Assembly: GCA_958439205.1 (NCBI GenBank)
Contig: OY288189.1
Location: 1,317,001 to 1,381,000 of the forward strand
Length of the DNA: 64,000 nucleotides
Direction: 5' to 3'
Source: an uncultured Allorhizobium sp.
Lineage (GTDB): Bacteria > Pseudomonadota > Alphaproteobacteria > Rhizobiales > Rhizobiaceae
Shown here: in pieces, positions 52,940-60,852 of the stretch
Layout: the number at the start of each line of letters is the position of its first letter
How positions within the stretch are numbered: the first letter of the stretch is position 1
Program-made: the position numbers and the translations under genes
The notes under the pieces: model-generated
Database searches by the model: none
Told to the model about the DNA's origin: nothing
What the model saw: only the letters and a program-made list of their open reading frames with translations

Positions 52940-54037
52940 TCAGTCCGCCTCCTTGAAGAAGGCTCGGCCGTCGGCGCCAAAGAGATGGAAAGCCTTGGGA
53001 TCGAGCGAGAGCATCAGCCGATCACCAGCCTTGATCAGCGAGCGGCCGTCGGCTTCCACGACGAACTTGCTGCCATCATCGAGCACGCCATAGACGAGCG
53101 AGCGATCGCCGAGCCTTTCGACGACTTCTGCCGTCAGCGGCACGCCGGCGCTGCCATCGGTGAGGACCGTGATATCTTCTGCGCGAATGCCGATCGTCGC
53201 CCCTTCCGACGGCGTGCCGGCTGGCACATGGAAGCCCGTTTCTACGCGTCCCAGGCCAGCCGTGGTCACCGCCAAGCCGGTGGTGCCCTGCATCCAGCCG
53301 GTGACGGGCAGGAAGTTCATGGCCGGCGAGCCGATGAAGCTCGCGACGAACTTGCTGGCGGGCCGCTGATAGACATCCATCGGCGTGCCGATCTGCTCGA
53401 TCTTGCGGGCGTTCATGATGACGATCCGGTCGGCCAGCGTCATGGCCTCCACCTGGTCGTGGGTGACGAAGATCATCGTCGAGCCGAGGCGGTGGTGAAG
53501 CTGTGCCAGTTCGAGGCGCGTGCGGCCGCGCAACGCCGCGTCGAGGTTGGACAGCGGCTCATCGAACAGGAAGGCCTTGGGCTCCTTGACGATGGCGCGG
53601 CCGATGGCGACACGCTGACGCTGGCCTCCAGAAAGCTTCTGCGGCTTGCGGTCGAGCAGATGGCCGATCTCGAGCGTTTCTGCGGCGGCAAGCACGCGGG
53701 CCTCGATCTCGTCCTTTCGCATCCCGATGTTCTCGAGGCCAAAGGACATGTTCTGCTTCACGGTCATATGCGGATAAAGCGCATAGGACTGGAAGACCAT
53801 GGCCACACCGCGCTTGCCGGGCGGCAGTGTATCCACGCGGCTGCCGCTCACCGAAATCGTGCCTGAGGTCACATCCTCCAGGCCGGCCATCATGCGGAGC
53901 AGGGTGGACTTCCCGCAGCCCGAAGGCCCCAGGAAGACCACGAATTCACCCGCCTCGATAGACAGCGAAATGTCCTCGAGTACGGTCAGTGCGCCGTAGC
54001 GCTTGGTGACGTTGTCAATTTCAATCGAAGCCGACAT
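52940..54037 (-). CDS. Sugar ABC transporter ATP-binding protein (UgpC/MsmK family)
   Basis: A 365-residue ATPase: Walker A GPSGCGKST (37-45), signature LSGGQRQRVAIGRAI, Walker B AFLFDEPLSNLDA, and a C-terminal TOBE/OB regulatory domain (about 240-365) as in MalK-like proteins. Such ATPases often serve several importers. It lies between the arabinofuranosidase gene and the MalF-type permease in the same operon. Confidence 0.92.
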   Translation of the reverse strand: MSASIEIDNVTKRYGALTVLEDISLSIEAGEFVVFLGPSGCGKSTLLRMMAGLEDVTSGTISVSGSRVDTLPPGKRGVAMVFQSYALYPHMTVKQNMSFGLENIGMRKDEIEARVLAAAETLEIGHLLDRKPQKLSGGQRQRVAIGRAIVKEPKAFLFDEPLSNLDAALRGRTRLELAQLHHRLGSTMIFVTHDQVEAMTLADRIVIMNARKIEQIGTPMDVYQRPASKFVASFIGSPAMNFLPVTGWMQGTTGLAVTTAGLGRVETGFHVPAGTPSEGATIGIRAEDITVLTDGSAGVPLTAEVVERLGDRSLVYGVLDDGSKFVVEADGRSLIKAGDRLMLSLDPKAFHLFGADGRAFFKEAD

Positions 54038-54064
54038 GGTTTCTCCTCCCCGTCGTCGATTGGT

Positions 54065-55573
54065 TTACTGGCCGAGCCGGATCATCCGGTAGCTGAGCGG
54101 CGCGATCTCCGCCTTGAGGCGACCGCCCTCGACGGTGACCCCGCTGCCATCAACCGGCGCAACCGTCTGTTTGTCCGGGCCGTTCACAGCCTTCAGCGCA
54201 TGGCCTGCGATCACCTGATCCATGATCACCTGACGGTTTCCGAAGCCTTCGAGCGCGACATCAAGAGCGATGGCGTCCGTCTCGTGGCGGTTGACGATGA
54301 AGAGAGTGAGCGCGCCGTCGGTGTCGCTCTCGACGGCGGAGACGTCGAGATAGGGAACGGCGTCTGCAAAGTCGGTTGTGTAGCTCGGGCAGTCGATCGA
54401 TAGCTGGTAGGAGGTGCCGCGGCCATAACGCGAGGCGAAGAGATAGGGATAGTAGGTCGTCTGGCGCCAGGCCGGACCGCCGGGCACGGTCATGATCGGC
54501 GCGATGACGTTGACGAGCTGGGCCAGGCAGCCGACCTTCACGACATCGGCGCGGCGGATGAAGGTGTTGAGGATACAGCCTACCTGCAGCACGTCCTCGA
54601 AATTGTAGATGTCTTCGAGCAGTTCCGGCGCATGCGGCCAGCCATCACGGCCTTCGAGCACCTTCCGGTCGGCTTCGTTGGAATGGTACCAGACGTTCCA
54701 CTCGTCGAAGCTGATATAGACATCCTTCTTCGAGCGCTTCTTCGCCTTGGTCACCTTGATTACGGAAGCGATGGTCTCGATGTAGTCGTCGAGGCGGGCG
54801 TTTTGCGCCAGATAGGCTGCGGTATCGCCGGCGTGGTTCTCGAAATACATATGCAGGCTGATGTAGTCGACGCTGTCATAGGTGTAGTCGAGGACGGTCG
54901 CTTCCCAGGCCGGATAGGTCGGCATCTTAGGAGAAGAGGAGCCGCAGACGACAAGTTCGATCGACTTGTCGAAGGCGCGCATGGCCTTGGCTGTCTCGAA
55001 GGCGACCCGGCCATATTCTTCGGCCGTCTTCTGGCCGATCTGCCAGGGGCCATCCATCTCGTTGCCGAGGCACCAGAGCTTGACGTTCCAGGGTTCTTCG
55101 CGTCCGTTCTTGCGGCGCAGATCCGACCAGTAGCTGCCGCCCGGATGATTGACGTATTCGAGGAAGGCGCGGGCTTCATCCAGACCGCGTGAGCCGAGGT
55201 TCACGGCCAGCATCATTTCTGTGTTGGCGGCCTTGGCCCAGTCAGCGAATTCGTGGATGCCGACCTGGTTGGATTCCGAGGTGTGCCATGCGAGGTCGAG
55301 GCGGACCGGGCGGTCTTCCTTCGGGCCGATGCCGTCTTCCCAGTTATATGCTGAGACGAAGTTGCCGCCGGGATAGCGGACGACGGGAACATCGAGTTCG
55401 CGCACGAGGTCAATGACGTCCTGGCGCATGCCGTTCTCGTCAGCTGTCGGGTGATCGGGCTCGTAGATGCCGGTGTAGACCGCGCGGCCGAGATGCTCGA
55501 CGAAGGACCCATAGAGGCGCGGATCAATCGTGCTGATTTTATAGTCGCGGTGAACGGTGCCGACAGCCCGCAT
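54065..55573 (-). CDS. abfA: Alpha-L-arabinofuranosidase, glycoside hydrolase family 51
   Basis: A 502-residue retaining GH51 enzyme that removes arabinofuranose from arabino-oligosaccharides. The acid/base is Glu172 (CLGNEMDGPW), the nucleophile is Glu291 (SFDEWNVWY), and substrate motifs include RYPGGNFVSAYNWEDGIGP near residue 70. There is no signal peptide, so oligosaccharides are imported by the adjacent ABC system first. Length and motif order match intracellular bacterial GH51 enzymes. CGGAGGAAA precedes the ATG. It is first in the operon behind a palindromic operator. Confidence 0.94.
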   Translation of the reverse strand: MRAVGTVHRDYKISTIDPRLYGSFVEHLGRAVYTGIYEPDHPTADENGMRQDVIDLVRELDVPVVRYPGGNFVSAYNWEDGIGPKEDRPVRLDLAWHTSESNQVGIHEFADWAKAANTEMMLAVNLGSRGLDEARAFLEYVNHPGGSYWSDLRRKNGREEPWNVKLWCLGNEMDGPWQIGQKTAEEYGRVAFETAKAMRAFDKSIELVVCGSSSPKMPTYPAWEATVLDYTYDSVDYISLHMYFENHAGDTAAYLAQNARLDDYIETIASVIKVTKAKKRSKKDVYISFDEWNVWYHSNEADRKVLEGRDGWPHAPELLEDIYNFEDVLQVGCILNTFIRRADVVKVGCLAQLVNVIAPIMTVPGGPAWRQTTYYPYLFASRYGRGTSYQLSIDCPSYTTDFADAVPYLDVSAVESDTDGALTLFIVNRHETDAIALDVALEGFGNRQVIMDQVIAGHALKAVNGPDKQTVAPVDGSGVTVEGGRLKAEIAPLSYRMIRLGQ

Positions 55574-55590
55574 GTGTATTTCCTCCGTAT

Positions 55591-55632
55591 ATATCCGTTT
55601 ATCGGATATCTATCATAATTGGCGATATGATA
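55591..55632. promoter_or_regulatory. Operator region upstream of the arabinofuranosidase operon
   Basis: Two nested inverted repeats: ATATCCG (55591-55597) with CGGATAT (55603-55609), 5-base spacer, and TATCAT (55611-55616) with ATGATA (55627-55632), 10-base spacer. They lie 18-59 bases upstream of the abfA start. The upstream ArsR-type regulator is the natural candidate binder. Confidence 0.6.
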
Positions 55633-55688
55633 CACGGGATGGTCCGGAGGTCAATCCGGCAATATGCAGGGGAAAATCGAGGGCCGTT

Positions 55689-56609
55689 TCAGGTCTTGAT
55701 GCGCAGGACGATGTCCTGGTCATAGTTGCCGAAGCCGCGGCCGAAAATGTTGATTCCGCCGGGATGTTCGGCCTTTTCCGGCACCTCGATCCTGACGCGG
55801 ATCGAGCGGTGGTCGAGCAATTCCAGGTCTTCCAGCGTGGCATCTGAGACCCGCATGCCGTCGATGAAGGTGCCGCCTTCTGTGACGCGGAAACTTTTTA
55901 GCACCCCATATTGGCTGCCCCGAAGCTTCCACCAATCGGGCGTGAACTTGCCGCGCCGGTCGCCGAAATCGCCGGGGGATGTCCAGGTCGCGACCGCCTT
56001 GCCGTTGATCGAAATGGTGATGTCGGAGGGCCAGTTGTCGGAGGTGCCGGGGACCTCGGAGGAGAGCTCCATGAGCAGTTCCAGTTCGCGGATCGGCGCG
56101 CCCTTGATCCTGGCATTGTTGGGGAACTGATAGTCCACATAGCCCCTGGTAAACCAGAGAAGTCCGGCCTTCATGCGGTCCGGGGAGAGGAAGGTGTCGG
56201 GGTTGTCGAGATAGCCGATAATGGCGTCCGGCCCGCACATGCCGCAGGGGGCGTAGACCTCATAGCCACTGTACAGGCCGACCGGCATGGCGACTTCGAT
56301 CGCCTCGTCCGTCGCCTCGTTGGGGCGGGTAAAGGTCAGCACGATCTCGTCGTGAACCGCGTGGCAAATCTTCTGGCTGCCCTTGCGCGCCTTCTGCACC
56401 TCGGTGCGAATGAGTCCGGCCTCTTCCATCTGGTTGAGATGGGTGGAGGTCGTCGACTGCGGCAGTTCCAGGACTTCGGCGATTTCGTTGACGTTGAGCG
56501 CGCCTCTAGCATGAAGCAGTTCCAGGATCGCAAGTCGCGCCGGCGCTGCCAGGCACTTGAGGACATCCTTGCCGTCTTCCGGCGTGATCATCAGAAAACG
56601 GCTGCTCAA
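55689..56609 (-). CDS. ArsR-type transcriptional regulator with large C-terminal domain
   Basis: A 306-residue protein; ordinary ArsR regulators are about 100-120 residues. Residues 13-85 form the winged helix (LKCLAAPARLAILELL, VNEIAEVLELPQSTTSTHLNQMEEAGLI). The C-terminal 200 residues look beta-rich and include PCGMCGP (Cys122, Cys125), a Trp-rich segment (DNWPSDITISINGK, TPDWWKLRG) and a Gly-rich end. No known metal site of ArsR is evident. It is upstream of and co-directional with the arabinofuranosidase operon, so the extra domain may sense a sugar. This is inference; no similar domain is recognised with certainty. Confidence 0.85.
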   Translation of the reverse strand: MSSRFLMITPEDGKDVLKCLAAPARLAILELLHARGALNVNEIAEVLELPQSTTSTHLNQMEEAGLIRTEVQKARKGSQKICHAVHDEIVLTFTRPNEATDEAIEVAMPVGLYSGYEVYAPCGMCGPDAIIGYLDNPDTFLSPDRMKAGLLWFTRGYVDYQFPNNARIKGAPIRELELLMELSSEVPGTSDNWPSDITISINGKAVATWTSPGDFGDRRGKFTPDWWKLRGSQYGVLKSFRVTEGGTFIDGMRVSDATLEDLELLDHRSIRVRIEVPEKAEHPGGINIFGRGFGNYDQDIVLRIKT

Positions 56610-56637
56610 TTCTGTCCTCCCTGGATAGATAATACGT

Positions 56638-56652
56638 ATCAGATTTTCTGAT
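56638..56652. promoter_or_regulatory. Palindrome upstream of the ArsR-type regulator
   Basis: ATCAGA (56638-56643) and TCTGAT (56647-56652), exact inverted repeats with TTT between, overlapping an ATACGTAT self-palindrome (56632-56639). It lies 29 bases before the regulator start, suggesting autoregulation. Confidence 0.5.
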
Positions 56653-56735
56653 TAAGACAAGTCTTTCGCTGCGGAGTTCAGGCGTTGGATCGCTCAGTGG
56701 GTTCGGGTGCCGACGGCGCTGCCTGTCGAATTTCC

Positions 56736-56743
56736 TGTATACA
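56736..56743. promoter_or_regulatory. TGTATACA site 1 upstream of vanA
   Basis: Perfect 8-bp palindrome within CCTGTATACACT. An identical 12-base copy lies 73 bases downstream (56807-56818), nearly seven helical turns, facing the same side of the DNA. A GntR-family regulator (VanR) typically binds such pairs. Confidence 0.6.
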
Positions 56744-56808
56744 CTCGGTGATCTGACGGCAGGTTCCGGCGCGTGATTTCCTGTGTTTTGCCCCGCCGAT
56801 TGACATCC

Positions 56809-56816
56809 TGTATACA
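56809..56816. promoter_or_regulatory. TGTATACA site 2, overlapping a TTGACA -35-like box, upstream of vanA
   Basis: The second CCTGTATACACT copy lies directly after TTGACA (56800-56805) and 37 bases before the vanA start. A regulator bound here would block transcription. A third TGTATACA occurs inside vanA at 57101-57108. Confidence 0.65.
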
Positions 56817-56852
56817 CTGTGGCTCTCTTGCCTCGATAGAGGAGGAGCTGTC

Positions 56853-57914
56853 ATGTCCAAACCCACCTTTCCGCTGAATGCCTGGTATGCTGCCGCCTAT
56901 GACGTGGAGCTGAAGCGCCAGCTGCTGCCGCGGACCATCTGCAACAAGCCTGTCGTCTTGTATCGCAAGGAAAATGGGACACCGGTCGCTCTCGCCGATG
57001 CCTGTTGGCACAGGCTGGTGCCGCTATCGCTCGGGCGTCTGGAAGGCGACAATGTGATCTGTGGCTATCACGGGCTTGAGTATGATGAGACGGGCCGCTG
57101 TGTATACATGCCCTCGCAAGACACCATCAATCCGTCCGCTTGCGTGAAGTCCTATCCGATTGCCGAGAAACACCGCTTCATCTGGATCTGGCCCGGCGAT
57201 CCGGCGCTTGCTGACCCGGCGCTCGTGCCCGACATGCATTGGAACCAGGATCCCGACTGGGCTGCCGATGGCAAGCTGATCGAGGTGAAGTGTGACTATC
57301 GCCTCGTCGTCGACAATCTGATGGACCTGACGCACGAAACCTTCGTGCATGGATCGTCGATCGGCAATCGCGCTGTCGCGGAGGCTCCGTTCGAAGCGAG
57401 CCATTCGGATCGCTTCGCCTATATCACCCGCTGGATGGAAGACATCGACCCGCCGCCGTTTTGGCGCAAGCAGTTCGGTCGCCCGGGCAAGGTCGATCGC
57501 TGGCAGATCATCCGTTTTGAGGCGCCGTGCACCGTGACCATCGACGTTGGCGTCGCCGAGGCCGGGACCGGTGCCAAGCAGGGTGACCGCTCCAAGGGCG
57601 TCAATGGCTATGTCCTCAACACGATCACGCCGTCGACGGACAAAACCTGTCTCTATTTCTGGGCCTTTGCCCGCAACTACGACCTCGGCAACCAGGCGCG
57701 CACCCATGAGCTTCGCGAAGGGGTCGCCGGTGTGTTCCGCGAGGACGAAGAGGTGCTTGAGGCACAGCAGCGGGCGATCGAGGCCAATCCCGATCACCAG
57801 TTCTACAACCTCAACATCGATGCCGGCTCGATGTGGGCGCGCAAGCTGATCGATCGGATGATCGATGCGGAATCGAAGTCGCAGGCCGGGCCGCATGCGG
57901 TGGCGGCGGAGTAG
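56853..57914 (+). CDS. vanA: Vanillate O-demethylase oxygenase subunit
   Basis: A 353-residue Rieske non-haem iron oxygenase that, with VanB, converts vanillate to protocatechuate and formaldehyde. The Rieske cluster is bound by Cys51/His53 (CWHR) and Cys70/His73 (CGYH). The mononuclear iron site is Asp158, His161 and His166 in NLMDLTHETFVHG. The start WYAAAYDVEL and overall length match VanA. GAGGAGG precedes the ATG. The gene order is vanA, vanR, vanB, with a 4-base gap before vanR. Confidence 0.95.
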   Translation: MSKPTFPLNAWYAAAYDVELKRQLLPRTICNKPVVLYRKENGTPVALADACWHRLVPLSLGRLEGDNVICGYHGLEYDETGRCVYMPSQDTINPSACVKSYPIAEKHRFIWIWPGDPALADPALVPDMHWNQDPDWAADGKLIEVKCDYRLVVDNLMDLTHETFVHGSSIGNRAVAEAPFEASHSDRFAYITRWMEDIDPPPFWRKQFGRPGKVDRWQIIRFEAPCTVTIDVGVAEAGTGAKQGDRSKGVNGYVLNTITPSTDKTCLYFWAFARNYDLGNQARTHELREGVAGVFREDEEVLEAQQRAIEANPDHQFYNLNIDAGSMWARKLIDRMIDAESKSQAGPHAVAAE

Positions 57915-57918
57915 TGAC

Positions 57919-58662
57919 ATGAGTGCTGATCCGGACCGCGCTCCGAAACAACAGACGGCAAAGGCGCTGCTCGGCCTTCGCGATCTCATCCTGACGGGTG
58001 AGATCGAGCCCGGCGAGCGTTTGTCGGAGGTGGCGCTCGCGGAGCGTCTGTCCGTTTCGCGCACGCCGCTTCGCGCCGCGTTGCAGCGGCTCGAGCAGGA
58101 GGGGCTGGTGACGCTGATCCCGTCCGGCGGTTATGCCGTGCGTTCGTTCAGCCGCCAGGAAGTGATCGACGCCATAGAGTTGCGTGGCGTGCTTGAGGGA
58201 ACAGCCGCGCGGCTAGCGGCCGAGCGGGGCGTGACGCCTGCGCGGATGAAGGCCATTCGCGAGGTTGTCGCGCAGCTCGATGAGGTCCTCGCGACCGAAG
58301 CCCATGCGATGGATTTCGAGCGATACGAGGCGCTGAACGGCAAATTCCATCGGCTGCTATGGGATCTGGCTGGAAGCGAAGTCTTGCGGCGGGAAGTCGA
58401 GCGCATGACCAGCCTGCCTTTCGCCAGTCCCAATGCGTTCGTGAATACGGAAGCGGATGCGCCCGCCTTCTACCGCACGCTGGTCGTGGCGCAGGCGCAG
58501 CACAAGGCGATCGTGGCGGCGATTGAATTGCGGGAGGGCGCGCGGGCGGAAGCGCTGGCACGCGAACATGCGCGGCTTGCGCGGCAGAATCTCGATTTCG
58601 TGCTGGAGGAGCAGCCCGATCTACGCCGGAAGGTTCTGGCGCTCGCCCTCATGGCGGGCTGA
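57919..58662 (+). CDS. vanR: GntR/FadR family regulator of vanillate genes
   Basis: A 247-residue regulator. The GntR winged helix (about 14-82) contains GLRDLILTGEIEPGERL and LSVSRTPLRAALQRLEQEGL; the C-terminal FCD effector domain (about 90-225) has NGKFHRLLWDLAGSEVL with metal-binding His. The ATG at 57919 is chosen (GGAG upstream); an upstream frame overlaps vanA. Lying between vanA and vanB, it very likely represses the operon and is released by vanillate; the TGTATACA sites are its probable targets. Confidence 0.88.
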   Translation: MSADPDRAPKQQTAKALLGLRDLILTGEIEPGERLSEVALAERLSVSRTPLRAALQRLEQEGLVTLIPSGGYAVRSFSRQEVIDAIELRGVLEGTAARLAAERGVTPARMKAIREVVAQLDEVLATEAHAMDFERYEALNGKFHRLLWDLAGSEVLRREVERMTSLPFASPNAFVNTEADAPAFYRTLVVAQAQHKAIVAAIELREGARAEALAREHARLARQNLDFVLEEQPDLRRKVLALALMAG

Positions 58663-58694
58663 TCGGGTCATCAAACATAGACTGGGAGGACTTC

Positions 58695-59678
58695 ATGCGT
58701 TCCAAGCTAGAATGGCGTGCGGCGCGCGTCATATCGATCGAAAACCCGGCAGAAGATGTCCGGGCCGTGACCTTCGCGGTTGAGGGGCTGCGCTCTGCCT
58801 TCGATCCCGGGTCGCATACCAATATCAAGGTCGTCATCCGGGGAGAGCCGGCGATCCGGACCTATACGGTTCTGCCGAGTGCTCCCGGCACGCTGAAGAT
58901 CGCCGTCAAGCTGCATCCGAACAGCCGGGGTGGTTCGGCCTTTGTCTGGAGCCTGGCCATCGGCGACCAGACGGAAATGACGGAGCCGGAGAACCGCTTC
59001 GAGCTTTCCTGGCGGGCATCGCGCTATCTGCTGATCGCCGGCGGCATCGGGATCACGCCGATCTACGGGATGGCGAAGGCACTTGTCGCGCGCGGTCAGT
59101 CCGTGCGGCTGATCTATGGCGCCAAGAGCCGGGCGCAGATGGCTTTTGCTGACGAGTTGCAGTCCCTGTTGGGTGAAGGTCTCGCAAGCTTCGTCCAGGA
59201 TGAGGGGCAGGCCTTCGATCTGGCAGCCGAATTTGCTGCCCTCCCGGTCGATGGCGAGGCCTATATCTGCGGTCCTCATGGGCTTCTGGAGGCTGCGCGC
59301 AATACCTGGCGGGAAAGCGGCCGCTCGATGAGCCGCCTGCGCTTCGAAGTGTTCGGGGATAGCGGCCGGTTTGCCGAGCAGCCGTTCTCGGTCACGGTGC
59401 CGCAATATGGCCGGACCGTCGATGTCCGCGCCGACCAGACCATGCTGGACGCGCTGATGGAGGCGGGGATCGACATGGTCTACGACTGTCGTCGTGGCGA
59501 ATGCGGTCTCTGCGCCGTCAACATCGTCGATGCCTCGACGCCGATCGATCATCGCGATGTGTTCTTCTCCCCCGAAGAACGGCATGAAGGCGAGAAGATG
59601 TGCGCCTGCGTTTCGCGCGCGGTGGGCGGAACGGTCACGATCGATACGGGTTACCGCCAGGAAGCGCTGCGGGCGTAA
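58695..59678 (+). CDS. vanB: Vanillate O-demethylase reductase subunit
   Basis: A 327-residue flavin and iron-sulfur oxidoreductase that passes electrons from NAD(P)H to VanA. The N-terminal flavin domain has IRTYTVLPSAP, the NAD domain has IAGGIGITPIYGMAKAL, and the C-terminal plant-type 2Fe-2S ferredoxin has DCRRGECGLC plus a later Cys in KMCAC. This is the reversed domain order of class IA reductases. GGGAGGA precedes the ATG. Confidence 0.95.
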   Translation: MRSKLEWRAARVISIENPAEDVRAVTFAVEGLRSAFDPGSHTNIKVVIRGEPAIRTYTVLPSAPGTLKIAVKLHPNSRGGSAFVWSLAIGDQTEMTEPENRFELSWRASRYLLIAGGIGITPIYGMAKALVARGQSVRLIYGAKSRAQMAFADELQSLLGEGLASFVQDEGQAFDLAAEFAALPVDGEAYICGPHGLLEAARNTWRESGRSMSRLRFEVFGDSGRFAEQPFSVTVPQYGRTVDVRADQTMLDALMEAGIDMVYDCRRGECGLCAVNIVDASTPIDHRDVFFSPEERHEGEKMCACVSRAVGGTVTIDTGYRQEALRA

Positions 59679-59699
59679 TTTTTCAGCCCGCGCCGCTCC

Positions 59700-60716
59700 T
59701 CAACCGCTTTCCCCTTCGATAAGGGTCATCGGCCACAGCCGACGGCGAACAGCCTCGGGATAATGCTGGGCAAGGTCCGGCATGGTCGCGAGCAGGCTTT
59801 CTGCTAGCGCTATTCCGAGTGCCCTCAAATCCGGGCGGAAGCAGGTGAGGACCGGATTGAGAAACTGCGCCTGGGGACTGTATTGGCCGATGACGGCAAT
59901 GTCCTTGCCCGGCTTCAAGCCGACCTCCTGCAAGCCGCGATAAAAGCCGACCACGGTCGCCTCGTTCAACAGGATGATCGCGGAGGGACGTTCGCGTGAC
60001 TTCATCACCTGCTGGGCCACGTGATAGCCGCCCGGTTCGTTTGGCCCAGAGCGATAGATATGGGCGGCATCGAGCTCGAGCCCGTGCCGGGCAAGAACCA
60101 CCCGGCAATGGTTTTCGAAGACGTGGCCAAGGTTGATGTCGCCATGGGGCCTGCTGATCGCAATCCGACGATGCCCCTTGGCGATCAGGCGTTCCAGCGC
60201 ATCCTCGGCCATGCCTTCGAAGTCCAGATCGTACCAGGGTTGGCCGACATCGGTCTGGCTTCGGCCAAGCGTGATGAAGGGGATCTTCGTCTTGTGCAGA
60301 AGCTCGAAGCGGGGATCCTGGAAACGCGTTGCTGATAGGATGATGCCATCGACAAAGCCACGGGCGACGATGCGCTTCAGATAGGCGTCCGGATCTTCTT
60401 CCGATGAACAGAGCAGCGCGACAAGGTCAAGCTGATGGCGCGCGAGCACGGTCTGAACGCCATCGAAGACGCGCATGAAGAAGGTGTCGCCCTGGCCGGT
60501 GATGTCGTGGCCCGTCTGCATCATGAAGCCGATGATGCCGGTTGCGCCCTTGCGCAGGGAGCGGCCCGCCTGGTTTGCCACATAGCCCAGTTGTTCAGCA
60601 GCTTCGAGCACGCGCCTGCGTGTCTCTTCGTTGACATCGGGCTTGCCGTTCAGCGCGCGAGACACCGTCCCGATCGATATGTCGAGATGTTCGGCCAGTT
60701 GCCGGATGCCCTTCAT
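59700..60716 (-). CDS. LacI family transcriptional regulator
   Basis: A 338-residue repressor. The N-terminal helix-turn-helix has IRQLAEHLDISIGTVSRALNG and the hinge NQAGRSLRKGATG; the periplasmic-binding-protein-like core follows. The ATG at 60716 is chosen over a TTG at 60719, with GGAGGGG upstream. It is divergent from the dehydrogenase gene; the two CGTAA-type palindromes between them are its probable operators. The inducer is unknown, likely a sugar or polyol. Confidence 0.92.
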   Translation of the reverse strand: MKGIRQLAEHLDISIGTVSRALNGKPDVNEETRRRVLEAAEQLGYVANQAGRSLRKGATGIIGFMMQTGHDITGQGDTFFMRVFDGVQTVLARHQLDLVALLCSSEEDPDAYLKRIVARGFVDGIILSATRFQDPRFELLHKTKIPFITLGRSQTDVGQPWYDLDFEGMAEDALERLIAKGHRRIAISRPHGDINLGHVFENHCRVVLARHGLELDAAHIYRSGPNEPGGYHVAQQVMKSRERPSAIILLNEATVVGFYRGLQEVGLKPGKDIAVIGQYSPQAQFLNPVLTCFRPDLRALGIALAESLLATMPDLAQHYPEAVRRRLWPMTLIEGESG

Positions 60717-60740
60717 CAACCCCTCCGCTGAAACGCACGC

Positions 60741-60754
60741 CGTAATCGTTTACG
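60741..60754. promoter_or_regulatory. LacI-type operator 1
   Basis: CGTAATCGTTTACG, one mismatch from the perfect palindrome at 60794. Centres of the two sites are 53 bases apart, about five helical turns. Confidence 0.75.
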
Positions 60755-60763
60755 AAATCTCTA

Positions 60764-60791
60764 TTGACACATGGGCCGCCTCGTTCATAGT
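60764..60791 (+). promoter_or_regulatory. Sigma-70-type promoter of the Gfo/Idh/MocA operon
   Basis: TTGACA at 60764-60769 with CATAGT at 60786-60791, spacer 16 bases. It lies between the two LacI-type operators, with operator 2 just downstream of the -10 box. Confidence 0.6.
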
Positions 60792-60793
60792 GT

Positions 60794-60807
60794 CGTAAAC
60801 GTTTACG
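60794..60807. promoter_or_regulatory. LacI-type operator 2
   Basis: CGTAAACGTTTACG, a perfect 14-bp palindrome covering the expected transcription start region of the rightward promoter. The form is typical of LacI/GalR-family operators. Confidence 0.8.
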
Positions 60808-60852
60808 GGGTGCGCGGGAGAGGAGTTCCGCTCATTCTTTGGGAGGATATCA

